This document shows positions 35,825-47,632 of a stretch of 64,000 nt of DNA, piece after piece. How positions within the stretch are numbered: the first letter of the stretch is position 1; every line of letters starts with the position of its first letter. A program made the translations under genes and the position numbers. The stretch is from Austropuccinia psidii (Eukaryota > Basidiomycota > Pucciniomycetes > Pucciniales > Sphaerophragmiaceae): the NCBI GenBank assembly GCA_023105745.1, contig JALGQZ010000006.1, forward strand, positions 1,723,468 through 1,787,467, read 5' to 3'. The notes beneath the pieces were generated by a model. The model worked only from the letters and a program-made list of their open reading frames with translations, was not told the DNA's origin and searched no databases.

Positions 35825-37419
35825 AATCAGACAGGAGAAAGAGGGCTTATTTTCAGTTAAGACTTCTTAAAATGCTGTTTGCACATCTAAGAATGGCCTC
35901 TGGGCAATATATTTCTATATTATGCCCTTGTATTATGACAGTTTAATTGAATTAACAGTTCCATGTCGGAAATACAGCTTAAAGACATCTGGAACAATGT
36001 TTTTATACCATTATCTCACAGATTAACTTGTAATTGGCAAGTATGATCTGAAAAAGTGGTTATTCAAGAGGGTAATTGTAAGATGTGTCTATGACACTGT
36101 TGATAATATTACTATTAATCACCAGTACCATGACTGTTCTTGGGAAATATAGTAATGAAGATTATTATAACCACAATTAAATAATTATTTCTTTTACTTG
36201 TTATACACTACTAGTGATTATAACAGTAAGCAGTGATTGTCTACAAGAATCAATTACAAGAAGAATTTAATAATAAATCTTCTTTATTAAAATAAAAAAA
36301 TTGTTTTAATATGTAATTATCTTTTATAAGAATAATTCTAAAAATAACCCTTTAAGAAAACTATTGCTAGAGAAAAACTTTAAGAATTAAAACAAAACAC
36401 TCACTAATACTCCAAAGAACTTATTGAAAGATAATAGTAGAGAAATTTGACAGATAATTGTGGATTATAAGGATCAAAAATTGATTTATAACAAGATTAC
36501 AACAATATATAGTTGAAATCTATGATTTCAAGTCTTTCTGATTGATCCTGAAAGAATAAAACACTTAAGAAAAGTTTAACTAATACTTACTTGTTGGTAA
36601 TAAAGGTATAATGGAATAATATGATGATTTTGAAAAAACAGCAAGAGGAGGCCTCTTTCAAGTCTAAGACAGCTCAACAAGGCATGCCAGGGACAAAACC
36701 AAAGAACAAGTGAGTGAGAAAACAATAAACCTTTGTGGATTATTGATTGCATTATCTGTTGTCACGTAAGATTATCATAATTACTTAATTGGTGCTTTTA
36801 TGTGACTACCAACCCATTTATGGTTAAGAATAAAGGAAGTAACAACTGTAAATCTTCTTTTACTCTAAAATAATAATTGATTTCTCAAAATTATCAATGT
36901 TATTGGAAATTTCATCACAGAGTGTATTTTCTGTGAATTTTTAAAGATTCAGTATTTCATGTGGAGTCATCAAAAATGGACTGTAAGTAAAACTTTGAAT
37001 TTTACTTATAAAAGTATAATTCTATTTGGTTTTTATATGAAATATACAGCTATCCGTTGTTCCTGAAAGTTTAAGAAAGATTAATTAAGAATTGTATTTT
37101 TAATGAATTTGAGAAGTTTTCACCTCATTTCTACATAGATTTGCAAATAGCACTATATGGCTGGTTGCTATGAGGTAAATCAATAGATACTAGTCCAAAA
37201 AGGGTTTTAGTTACTCTTTTAGGGTTTATCCATGGAAATTCCCTAAGAATTGACATGGTACAGGAGTCTAAGTTGCTCTTTACCTCCCTGGCATGTCAAC
37301 ATAGCAGCATATTTGCTATTTTCTTATGATATAATGAAGTTTTGACTTGGTAACCAAGTTCCTAAAAGGTTTTAGTTTACTAGTTGGGCAAGAGAAGCCA
37401 TGTGTTTAAGCTTTGGAGC
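35825..37419 (-). other. B' leader, inner part
   Basis: AT-rich untranslated region of B' downstream of the solo LTR on the element's strand. No gene or strong repeat is seen. Confidence 0.6.
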
Positions 37420-39392
37420 TGTAAGGTTTGACTATGAGACAATAAGTAAATATTACCAATATTTTACTTATTGTACTATGAATGTCCTTAGAAATAAAAA
37501 TAATGAGATAAGAATGATTGTAATAATAATAAATTATTATAATTATGGGGTAAAAATAATTATATTATTAAATAAATATAATAACATAATTTATATTATA
37601 AAGAAATAATATAATAAATAAATATATTAATATATTCAAAATCACTTTATTATTGTTACCAACAAATAATAAAGGCGTAGAAAACTTTTTTATTAATAGA
37701 AAACAATTAATAACAATAATATTACTAATATTAAAGTTATTATTTAATATAAATACTATTTATATTGAATATAGAGTTCTTTAAAGTAATAATAGAGAGA
37801 AAATTATTATAATAAGAAGAAATAACCTACTTTTAATACTTAATATGATAATTTTGCATAATTTTACACCAAAGAATATAAATACAACTTATTTAAATTG
37901 TATTTACAATAAGAGTTTAAGAGAAATTACAATTTATCTTAATTTTACGTGGAATTGAGGTTTTTAAGAGAATTTTAAAAAAAACAATTAAATAATTGGA
38001 GTAATCACATCAAAGATGATGATTATAATAAGATTTATCTTTGGTCTTTAATAATATAAAAGTTTTATATATAAAGAATAAAGAAATTACCTTTTGAGTT
38101 GATTATTTAGTGTTTTGTGAGCGTCTGAGGGGGAAATAGAGTAAAAAAGAGCTCTATTTATATTAAATTCCTTCCTCCTAGATTTCCAACAGGCTTCTAG
38201 TGGATGTGTACTGATAATATCCACTGGAATTGATCAATAGTTTAAGGTTTGGTGATGATTACATCATGATCAAACCATCTTATCTCATCATTACATCATT
38301 ATTTAGAGTTATCACTATAACTCTAAGTGTGGTGACGTCAAAGGCTTGGCAGAACCCCAAATTTTGTGTATTTTATTAGTTTTAATCATAAACTAATAGT
38401 ATTCACTAATTTCATCACTCATATGACTGTTAAACTTAATTTAAGGTTACAGTGAGTGATCATAAATGATCAAATTAAGCTCAAACTTTGATCCTTAATA
38501 ACTTTTAAGTTTACATGCTACAGCAATTCAGAGAGTGAGTTCTGGCAGCTTGGAATAACCTTATCATTCTTCCAAGAGAATTTCATTACATCATCAAAAC
38601 TCTATTTTTGATGATTTTTCTTGTAACTCATCTTTTCTGTTAAAATTTAATATTTAAAACTTCAAACCATGATTTCAAGGGGTTTTACCCTGAATTTTAA
38701 AATGAAAATTACATTATTCTTCACAAATAAACTAGTAGAATATAACTGTATACTTCTTTTTAAGTTTGGACCACTTTCACAACAAAGTGGTCAACAGCTC
38801 TATTGATTTTAATCAATAATTCATTACAAGTTTCAACCTTGTTTATAACTTGTGAAGTAAAGTTCATATCTGTGCTCCTACAGTAATTACGTGATGAATT
38901 TATATTTGGTTTATCACTCTATCGTGTATAATTCAAAAGATATTGACTATAATCCCTGAATATATGTGTTGACCAAAAAAGTGCATATATTCAGCTTAAA
39001 TCCTTAAGTATTGATTTTGAAGATTAGCTTATTAATTGTTTTATGTGTGAAACTCTATGGGAAATCCAATGGTACAATTCATTTAACATTTGGTCTCATT
39101 GGTTTCTTAAATAATTAGTGATTTATGTCTTTTATAAGGTATTATTACTTATAACTCATTAAGTATTGACTTTACAGATATGCCATAAAAATGGTATATG
39201 TGTATTTTACCATGGAGATTCCAATGGTGTAATTTCTTTTACATGCATATTCATTGGTTTCCATGGTAATTCCATTTTTATGCCTATTTATGGCAGTTTT
39301 TGTAATTTTAAGATAAGCATTCTGAAGGTATAATTATTCTAAATATTTCTTGTGACCTTTTTGGGTATGTGGTCATATCTCAAAGGTTCACA
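37420..39392 (-). repeat. solo A-family LTR (TSD GGAGC)
   Basis: 1973 bp. On the minus strand it starts TGTGAACC (39392) and ends CCTTACA (37420). It is flanked by GGAGC at 37415-37419 and 39393-39397. It is diverged from the A2 and E3 LTRs but keeps the palindromic AGAGTTATCACTATAACTCT, a close form of the ATATATG...CATATAT hairpin, and CTATTTATA. Confidence 0.93.
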
Positions 39393-40310
39393 GGAGCTGT
39401 CTACGCCTCAGAGGCCTCAGAAGTTGGGTACCCTGGCTCTCTTTGTTGTCTTTTGTCCCCCTTGACTATCTTTTACATCAAAATGGAATTTCATTCTTAA
39501 AGTGAGATATCCACTATGGGTGTACCAAAAGTGTATTTAAGAATACCATAATATTAAGCTCTGAAAACCTGCATAACACTATTCTCAGTGTATATGTAAC
39601 ATGGGATTTCTCACATTTCCATTATTTTGGCGTGAAGATGAGAAAAAAAAATTTCACAGAGCTTTTATATGGTATTGATGATGTGGTATTGAAGTATTTT
39701 CCATATTACCACCTTAAAGAGTTGATTTGAGCTTATTCACTGTATGGAGCTACCCTAGGTGAAGTTTTGTGTATAACCCAAATCTGGCCTTAAATCAATG
39801 GATTTACATACTCAATAAAAAGTTATTCATCTTTTCTGGAATTAAAAGTGAGGAATTTTGAGTATATGCATGACTTATGGGTTATGCATAGTTCAGAATT
39901 AATTTTTAAGATAATTGTGCCCTCTATGGGTATGTAAAATATACCTCAAGGCTCACAGTAATTGAAATTAACAATGTACCCAAGCATGCCTCCACTGTTG
40001 GTGTTACAGTAAGAAGTGACCTTATTGAATTAAAAAAAGGGACTATATTGATGGCTTAAAGTGTTTAAATATGTAAAAAACACCAAAAATAAGGGTTTTG
40101 TGGTGATTAAACTATAATAAGCCACACAACAAGGCAAGTAAAATAAAAGAAAATGCAGTGGTATATAGCATATACCACTCAAAAAGAAATATAGGTTATA
40201 TATTATATTTATTTTTTAATAAAATTTATGCCTAAAATAAATACACAAAAGTGTCAGAATGAATAAAGTAAGAGAAAAACAGACTTATAAGGTCCAAAAA
40301 GTTTTCAAAA
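39393..40310 (-). other. B' leader, outer part
   Basis: AT-rich sequence between the solo LTR and the primer-binding site. A CTCAAGGCTCACAGT stretch near 39945-39960 resembles an LTR edge, but no partner was found. No coding frame. Confidence 0.55.
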
Positions 40311-40326
40311 CACGGCCGGGCCCCCA
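40311..40326 (-). other. primer-binding site of B'
   Basis: On the element's strand TGGGGGCCCGGCCGTG, three bases after the LTR end. It is the same 16-mer as A2/E3 apart from one base. Confidence 0.75.
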
Positions 40327-40329
40327 AAA

Positions 40330-43300
40330 TGTCAGGCTGAGTCTTTGATGAAGGTGTAATAAGGCTATTTACAACTTTAAATATGACTGTGACACGGTAA
40401 AATCAATTCAAAAGAAGTCTCCAATGGATAATAAAAGCTTAAAATTGGGTAATAAGGGCTTTATTATTGTGAAATAGTGGTGGTGAGCACTGTTGAAATC
40501 CCTGGGTGCAGTTTTACCAGTTGGATTACTATAATAATAACTATAATACTTAAGAATTAAAAGTATAAGCTGGATATTTTCCAAGAGTATAACTGTTTTT
40601 GAAAGTTTTACTATGTAGGAATTCAAGAGCAGGATGGGGAAACATTTTCTGGTGGAGAAAATGCCTGTTTTTATCCTAAAATGGGGTGGAGGGGCCCTCT
40701 AGACCATCCACATAGAGGCAGTGAAGAGTTTCTCACTTCAGAGTACTGGCTTTGGGTTTTTATAGTGCCTGTATGCTCTGTATTGGGCTCAGATGTGGTT
40801 TTGAAACTACATCTGGGCAGTTTTCACCAATACAGGGTGAAGATTTTCATCTGGGGACCACATAGACCTCTTCTGACATGTATGATGCATAGAATGATGT
40901 ACAGAACCTGTATGGGGCCCCATTATTGCATTAATTCTGAGGTATTTAAGTATTAACAGGCTTTTTGTCTATTTGACACCTCATAATCATACTTATGGGA
41001 GACTATCCCACAGTAAGACTGTATTGGTCTAAATGTGGGAGTTTGAGCTTAAAACTACCATAACTTTGTCAGTTTTTGAGATATAAAGCTCAATGTTGGT
41101 TCTTTATGTAGCCCTGGATGTGTTCTACACAATGGTACCTCATTTGATATGGTTATCATTAAGTATGGCAGAGGTATGCCATGTACAAGACTTTTTGTAC
41201 ATATATATGTTTTGCTTAAAACTGTATGGAGCTTGTTTGCCCCTAGCATTTGTTCTAGATAAGATATGGAAAAATCGATGGCACCATCAGATAGCCCTGG
41301 TTGTTCTCTTTCCAAAAATACCCCACTTTAGATATCTCACACCAAAACTGTAGAGGTTAGATGAGAGGTGAATATTTTATCTCCCTTATTTGACATTATT
41401 TGGGTAATAAATTCTGTAGTTCTGGTGCTGTGGGAACTCCTCTTGTGTGGGATTAAAAATGAGGCAGTACCTGGAGGGGGAAATCACAGGTAACTAGTTT
41501 TGAATTGCTAATAACTCCTGTAACCAAGGGTGGCAAGGGTGTATTGCCTGCCCCTCCTGAAATACTGAACAAAATCTTCCTTGGAGCTCACAAACCAAAA
41601 TAAAATTAGTAAGTGGCTTTACAACTGCAGAAGACAAAATTCAGCAGTCTCAGATCAGACCTATTCAATAAATAATATGAAAAATAATGTCAGTAATTTT
41701 GGTTAAATTTGAAATTTTAATGAAATACTTGTCTGTTTAATCTTAATATCTTTTTTTTAGTGAAATTGAGGTGAGTTGTTTCTTATTGGTGATAATTCCT
41801 TGGTAGGATGGGTTATTTAAGGTTTTCTGGAAAATTTGATGAGTGTTGATAAAGGTAATTTTGTTAAGGTAAAGTTATAATAGAGTAAAATAATTTTTTG
41901 GAAGGTTTGTTATTTTTTTTAAGAGTTGTTGATAATAAGATAAAATTGTATTTGTTAAATTTAAGAGGTAAGGTTCTTTGATATTGGATTTTTAAAGAGA
42001 TAAGTTAATTTTAAATCTTGATAAATTGTTTTAATTTTAGTGGATAAAATATTTTAATAGAGTAGTAACCCTAATCTTGGGTACTGGGTAATTTTTATTT
42101 TTATTTTAATAATAATAAGATTCCACTGAGCTTAGCTACTGGGTAATCTTCAACACTATACTTCCACTGAGCTTAGCTACTGGGTAAGTAAATTCACTAT
42201 AATTTGCTGGACTACCTCCCAGGTGAGGGATGAACTATTCCTATGCTCCTACTGTGCAGTGGATATAACTTGCATGGGATATAATTTTCATGGGGGGGAA
42301 TTTGAAATTTGGGGGGAGAGAGCCCCTCTATTTATACCTTTTGGGAGCCCAGGGGGCCCTCCATGGGAGCTGTCTCTTTCCACTTTAATTCCTCTTGATT
42401 TCATCATGTGACTCTGTTTTTGGTGAGGACCTTTCTTGCATGGGTCAGGTGATTTAAGGTTTGGTGATAATTTTCTCTCTGCACAGCCTCCATTTATCAC
42501 ATGATTATCTTTTGGTGGACTAATTATGATGTTATATTCTTGGATTTTCCTCGCATGCATGAGGTGATTCAATTTTTGCTGGGGATTTTTGTTGTGCACA
42601 GCCTCTTTCCTGTCACATGATATTCTGTTGGTGGATGCAGTATCACATGATGACCTTGTAATTCCTTTGCATATGTCCTATTTTAGGTTGGGTAGAAGTG
42701 GCTGTGTAATTTATGCAGGTGTCATGTTTGTTTTTCTTCTTTTTGAACTTTAAAATGAAGTCAGGTGATAACTTCTTTCACTGGTGAATTTACTGTTTTT
42801 ATGAGATGATGTGATTTTTGATTTTGACACATGCTGTGCATAGTCATGTGGTTGAGATTTAATTGGAATTGTGTACTGCATGCAGCCTGTTGTAACTACC
42901 TTAGGTTTGCATGAGGTGATGAATGGTGTAAATAATTTTGATTCTGTTTTAAGGTTTTAAGTGGGGTTACTGTGGATATAAGATAAGGTACTCCTGGGGC
43001 TGTGTTGTAAATGAATTGCAGGAATTCCATGGAGTTGAGCTTTGCATCATGTGACTTTGAATGCAAGTTGGATGTATAACTAATGCATGTTTCATTTCCT
43101 TGCTGCATGAGTCCTGTGTCTGTAAGGGGGTGTAAAGCTGGGTGGGGTGTGTAATTTAAAGGGTGGTACCTCATTTGTTGTAACTAGTTTGCTATATGTA
43201 AATTGAGTTTTTACATATGCATAGTGAAATTGAATAAGTTATTTAAACACATACACTTCCCTTTGGTGCCTGTGCCATGGTTTTATGAGTTAAATCCAGC

Positions 43301-43766
43301 TTCTTGCTGTAAAATTGACCTTTTGGTGTAAAATTTGAGTGTAAGTCTGCCTGTAGGCTGGATTTCCTGCTGTTATAGGGTACTATGAGCTTGAGCCTGG
43401 TGGAAAAAATGGTATGGATTACCACAGTGCTAGCTCAGTTTGACTAGTACCATTGGATAGCCCTGACTTAGAGCCTCATTTTGAATACCCATTTGATTGG
43501 GTTAAGCCCCTTCCTTGGTATTTCAGATGAGAGGTGAAAATTAAGGTTTATACTCAGCAACAACTTTGAGCAGGAGTAACTTTGTTATTATTTTTCCTAT
43601 GATTATGGGACTTGTATTTTTGGAAAGGGGTGAGATTCCTCTTTCTCTGGATACCTTTTGAGCTGATTTGGCTCAGCTCCATGTTTTGGTGGCATCTTGG
43701 CTATACCATTGATTTATGGTATTTGGCTGTCATGCTTGTGCTCTGGTTTTGAGTCACAGGCTGACA
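40330..43766 (-). repeat. 5' LTR of B' (3437 bp) containing a ~2.15-kb insertion
   Basis: Ends TGTCAGCC...CCTGACA on the minus strand, as in the B1 LTR. The excess over the 1505-bp B1 LTR is mostly explained by 41373-43525, which interrupts shared sequence. That insert is flanked by two copies of AGATGAGAGGTGAA (ending at 41372 and 43538). A 26-bp direct repeat, TTCCACTGAGCTTAGCTACT..., occurs at 42121-42146 and 42162-42187 inside the insert. No coding frame is convincing. Confidence 0.75.
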
Positions 43767-45214
43767 GTAAAGAAAATTCTTTCATACATGCCATAGATGA
43801 GATATGAAAAAAATCATATGATGAAGGAAGATTAAACTTACTATATGGCATAATTTACCACAGAACTAAGCATAAATGTGTCATGACAGTTGTGGACAGG
43901 TCCTTAATCAATCTTGTAGTTTAAGAATGCCATGACAGCCCTTTCTCAGGACATCTGTCTGAAGACAGAACAAGAGAAAAAGTGAAAACCTGCATATTGT
44001 GGCCAATGAGGCAGAAAGAGGTTGAAGAGTATTGCAAAACCTGTGACAGATGTCAAAAGGCAAATAAATCTACTGGCAAAAGACTTGGAAATATCATCAA
44101 GATCCAAGAACCCATCAGACCTTGGGAGATTGTCCATATGAATTGGGTAACTGGTATAATGCGTGACTAGTGATTATTGACAGATTTGGTAAGACTCCAA
44201 TCTTTCTACCATGTCACAAGGATGATACAGCCATGGATACTGCCCTTCTGATATGGAATAGAGTAGGATCGTGGACTGGCATATTCACAAAACTCATTAG
44301 TGACAGAGATCCCAAATTCACCTCAGCACTATGCACAAATATTCACCAACTATTTGGGACAAAATTATCCTTCTCTACAGCCTACCACCCACAGACTGAT
44401 TGTCTGGCTGAAAGGATGATCCAACCCTTGGAAGACATGGTAACAAGATTTTGTGCATATGCCCCTGAATTCAAAAATTGTGATTGATTTACCCATCATT
44501 GGTGTAATCTTTACCAGCACTGGAATTTGCATCTAAGACATCCATTAATGCCAGTACCAATCAAACTCCTGATATTCTAGAAAAAGGATGGAATCCCAAA
44601 TCACCTCAAGATTCCTTGAGGAAAAATTTGGTTGAGATACATCCTACAGCTGCTAGCTTCAAAGTAAATCTAGACAAAACTAGAAAGCATGCAGTGAGGT
44701 GCATGTAATACTCTTTTGCATATGCTAAGGACAAATGGGAAAAATCACATGCCACTCCAGATTTCAAATTGGGGGATTCAGTACTTGTATCCACCACTAA
44801 CTTCAATAACATCAAAGGATGTAAAAAGCTCAAAGACTCCTTTGCAGCAACTTTTGTTATAAAGGCCCTCCATGGAGAAAATGCTGTTGAAGTAAAATTA
44901 TCTGAAGAGCTTAGCAATAGGCATCCTACATTTCCAGTGAGCTTGATAAAGCCATATGGATCTAGTGATGATGAAAAATTTCCTTTGGGAATAAAGTTCC
45001 CCAAGTTATACCTCCTATTGAATCATATGTTATTAAGAGAATTACCAGAGTTCTCAAAGAAAGAAAGTTGAGAACCAATAAAGTAAGGGAATACCTTTTT
45101 AAGTACAGTGAACCAACTTGTGAAGATGAATGGTTAGCAGAAAAGGACATACATGAAGCCACCAAACTTCTCAGAAGGTTCAAACACACTAGAAAAAACA
45201 ATATTACAAAGTAA
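43767..45214 (+). pseudogene. C-family pol fragment: integrase and chromodomain
   Basis: Plus-strand frames give the HHCC zinc region (GHLSEDR..., [13 protein letters not shown]), an integrase core with HMNWVTG (the first catalytic Asp is Asn), [12 protein letters not shown] and HPQTDCLAERM. The GPF-like module and a chromodomain (DEWLAEKDI) follow, ending at a TAA at 45212-45214. Compared with E3 about 15 residues are lost after NWVTG, and stops and frameshifts are scattered throughout. It starts abruptly at the B' LTR, so upstream domains are missing. Confidence 0.88.
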
Positions 45215-45223
45215 TATTTTCTT

Positions 45224-45235
45224 AGGGGGCGGGAA
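45224..45235 (+). other. polypurine tract of the C element
   Basis: AGGGGGCGGGAA directly before the LTR start TGTGAGCC, the plus-strand primer site. Confidence 0.75.
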
Positions 45236-46970
45236 TGTGAGCCTTAGAGTTATTTTCATACACCTAAAAGACCACAAATAACAAAATAAGATACACATAT
45301 AAATAAAATGAATTCATTTCTATTACCAAAATAGAAATTAAAATCTGACTACAAATTTATATACAAAATTCAAAATTAAAATTTAATTTAAAATAAAAAT
45401 TACATTAAATTTCGAAATTATGAAAATACATTTTTACTTGAAAAAATTAAGTAAAAATGAATTTTTAATAAAATTAATGAAATTAAAATATTTTTGGTAA
45501 GAATTTACATAAAATATATTATAGCCTTTTTTCAATAATTAAACAGAAGAAAATCACTTCACCATTGGATTCTTCATAAAAAATAAGGTGGGGTAACCTG
45601 TGGGTAAAATTTCTGTAACTCAACTCTAAATAAGCTTAAATTGAATTTTTAGTATTTTCTGTACAAAAGTTGAAAATCCTCAAAACCTTATTTTAATTCA
45701 CACCACATGTGGTGTTAAAAATCAATTTTTGTGTTAAAATTGAGGTGTTTTGTGTAGTTTAGAATTTATGAGGAATTGAAGTATTTTCAATTGAAATGTC
45801 AAAATGTGCACGTGTATTACATAAGTGAACTGTAATTTACATATGTGGTATCAATTATTACAGTTGTGTACTGTAAAGCTCAATTGAATTGTATGTGTAA
45901 GTTACAAGTGTATCACATGATGAGGAATTGAAGAAAGAATAAATTGGAAAGATTAATTCTGGGGGGAAAGGTACTTTAGCTCCAGACCCCCAAAATCCTT
46001 TCTGAAAGGCATGGGATGTCAAAATACACACAACAGTTCATCACTTTTGGCCTGGAATTGAATCACAGGGTCTGTGTCTCAATCGATGATGCGGTTTTGA
46101 TACCAACCAGGGCAGTTTTAACTGTTGCCAAGAGGGTAAAACTACCCTTAAGCTAAAACAATGTTAGTAAAAACAGTTTTAGCTGGTTTCTACATCTCTT
46201 ACACACATTATGACATGTATTGAAGGCTCTAGACCAGGTATTACAATAGTAATGGCTGATTTAAGGGTCTAAATGGCTAAAATCAGCCCTTTTTGGTCTA
46301 AACCAGGTTTCAATAATACCATAATTGGCTTTTCTGTTTTCAGAGTGTTTTCCACGACTGACAAGAGTACATTTTACTTTTGGAGTGATAAATTTATCAC
46401 TCTAAAAGAATGTCTTCTTTCCCCGACTTTTCTCTTCATGTCAGAATCTTTTCCTTTTATAATTAGTTTAAACACTGTTAAACCAATCAATATAATATTC
46501 CAACCACTTTTTTTATATCATTTTAAACCTATCAACCATGTGAAGAAATCATTATAATCATTGTTTGTAACTCTTGTAATCATTTTTACCCCTTGAAGCA
46601 CCCCATAAGTAAATTAAAGCATCTTTCATCATTTTTAACTTTGTAACTTTGTTTCCAAACTCACTCTGGTCACCTTTGGGATTTTTTTCTCTTTGAATAA
46701 TTCCAATTGAAATTTCTCTAGAAGAAATTTCTTTTGTAGCCTTAAATATCTCTTGTAGAGTATTTTTAGAGAAACTTTTATTGTTGGTAAAACAATAGAT
46801 CTTTATAATATTATTGTTTTATACTTATAAAGTTAAAAACAATAAAATTGGTGTGTTTTCTCTTAAAAATACTATTTCATAATACCTTTTGGGTTATTTT
46901 ACGTTATGCAAATTTTGAGGACAGGAAAAGTACTTCATTTTAATCAAAGTTTCATATCCACACCTTAAAG
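45236..46970 (+). repeat. 3' LTR of the C element
   Basis: Starts TGTGAGCCTTAGAG after the purine tract. Its 3' portion matches the fragment at 27520-28196. The end is near ACACCTTA at 46961-46968. The expected terminal CA is not clear, so the last bases may have been lost when the neighbouring DNA transposon arrived. No open frame of note. Confidence 0.75.
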
Positions 46971-47084
46971 TGCACCAGGGCGAATCTCGTGTCAATCGTC
47001 AGCGATCGACTTCACGTCAAGCAAACGTCAAGCAGGATAAAAGTTGAGCTATCGTCAAGCGAACGTTGAGCACACGTCCTACTC
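46971..47084. repeat. candidate subterminal region of a Tnp2-type DNA transposon
   Basis: An abrupt rise in GC content at the LTR edge. Three copies of CGTCAAGC (47015, 47026, 47053) lie within 46 bp, with related CGTCAGCG and CGTCCTAC nearby. Clustered short subterminal repeats next to a transposase gene are typical of CACTA-type elements. The other terminus lies beyond 64000 or is lost, so no inverted repeat can be checked. Confidence 0.4.
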
Positions 47085-47501
47085 TTGTCTTACACCAAAT
47101 CCTGTGACATCCACCAATATTGGTTCCCCTGTGCCTTCAACTCAGATTCCTCACCACCTGATCCTCCTGCAACCGTCCAATGGTTGGTAAAAATTACACA
47201 AGACCAGCCTGTTTGCACAAACACACATCAAAGAGGTCCTTCAGCCAGTCTTGATGTAGGCGGGGGGTTTGACTTCACCAGGTCATCCATGAAAGGACTC
47301 TGCCTGAGCGGGATTGTTGTTTTGCAGATGACACTGGTAGAGCCCACTGCACAATACCGCGGGTGCGGGTGCGCCAGGGCCGATTCCCCTTCCAACATGA
47401 TGATGGCGCAGTTAGAAATTTTGGATTCTGTGAAAGGTGAGTGTTTGGGTCATTTGATCATTGAACTTGGCTTATTCACACTGTACCCAATGTCAAAATA
47501 G
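47085..47501 (+). CDS. hypothetical ORF, 138 codons
   Basis: Frame reading SYTKSCDIHQYWFPCAFNSD... to LFTLYPMSK, with no recognisable domain, signal peptide or membrane segment. The first codon is not a clear ATG (the frame opens at a TTG). It lies between the subterminal repeats and the end of the transposase gene, in higher-GC sequence. It could be captured host sequence, an exon of an element gene or a chance frame. I do not assign a function. Confidence 0.25.
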   Translation: MSYTKSCDIHQYWFPCAFNSDSSPPDPPATVQWLVKITQDQPVCTNTHQRGPSASLDVGGGFDFTRSSMKGLCLSGIVVLQMTLVEPTAQYRGCGCARADSPSNMMMAQLEILDSVKGECLGHLIIELGLFTLYPMSK

Positions 47502-47632
47502 TAAGTTCCTTGTGGCAATGTGAAATAATGGGCTTTGCTTGTCACAATTGCATGTCTCTGTCAATAAATTTTGAGGAAGTTATTTCACTAGCAAAATTGC
47601 TAATGAATCTGAGAGATTTGCATTTTTTTAGA

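Larger units (their letters stand above)
35050..43766 (-). mobile_element. B-like element B' (5' LTR, leader, broken gag), truncated
   Basis: Minus-strand order: LTR 43766-40330, primer-binding site 40326-40311, long AT-rich leader carrying a solo A-family LTR (37420-39392), decayed leader exon 35824-35505, gag start 35471. The similarity to B1 fades before about 35050, so most of gag and all of pol are missing. Its LTR is inserted in a C-family pol that resumes at 43767. The left junction is approximate. Confidence 0.75.

Noticed and set aside
42288..43425. Minus-strand frames of 60-103 codons in the B' LTR
   Set aside because: No conserved motif, no counterpart in the B1 LTR, and composition like the surrounding non-coding sequence.
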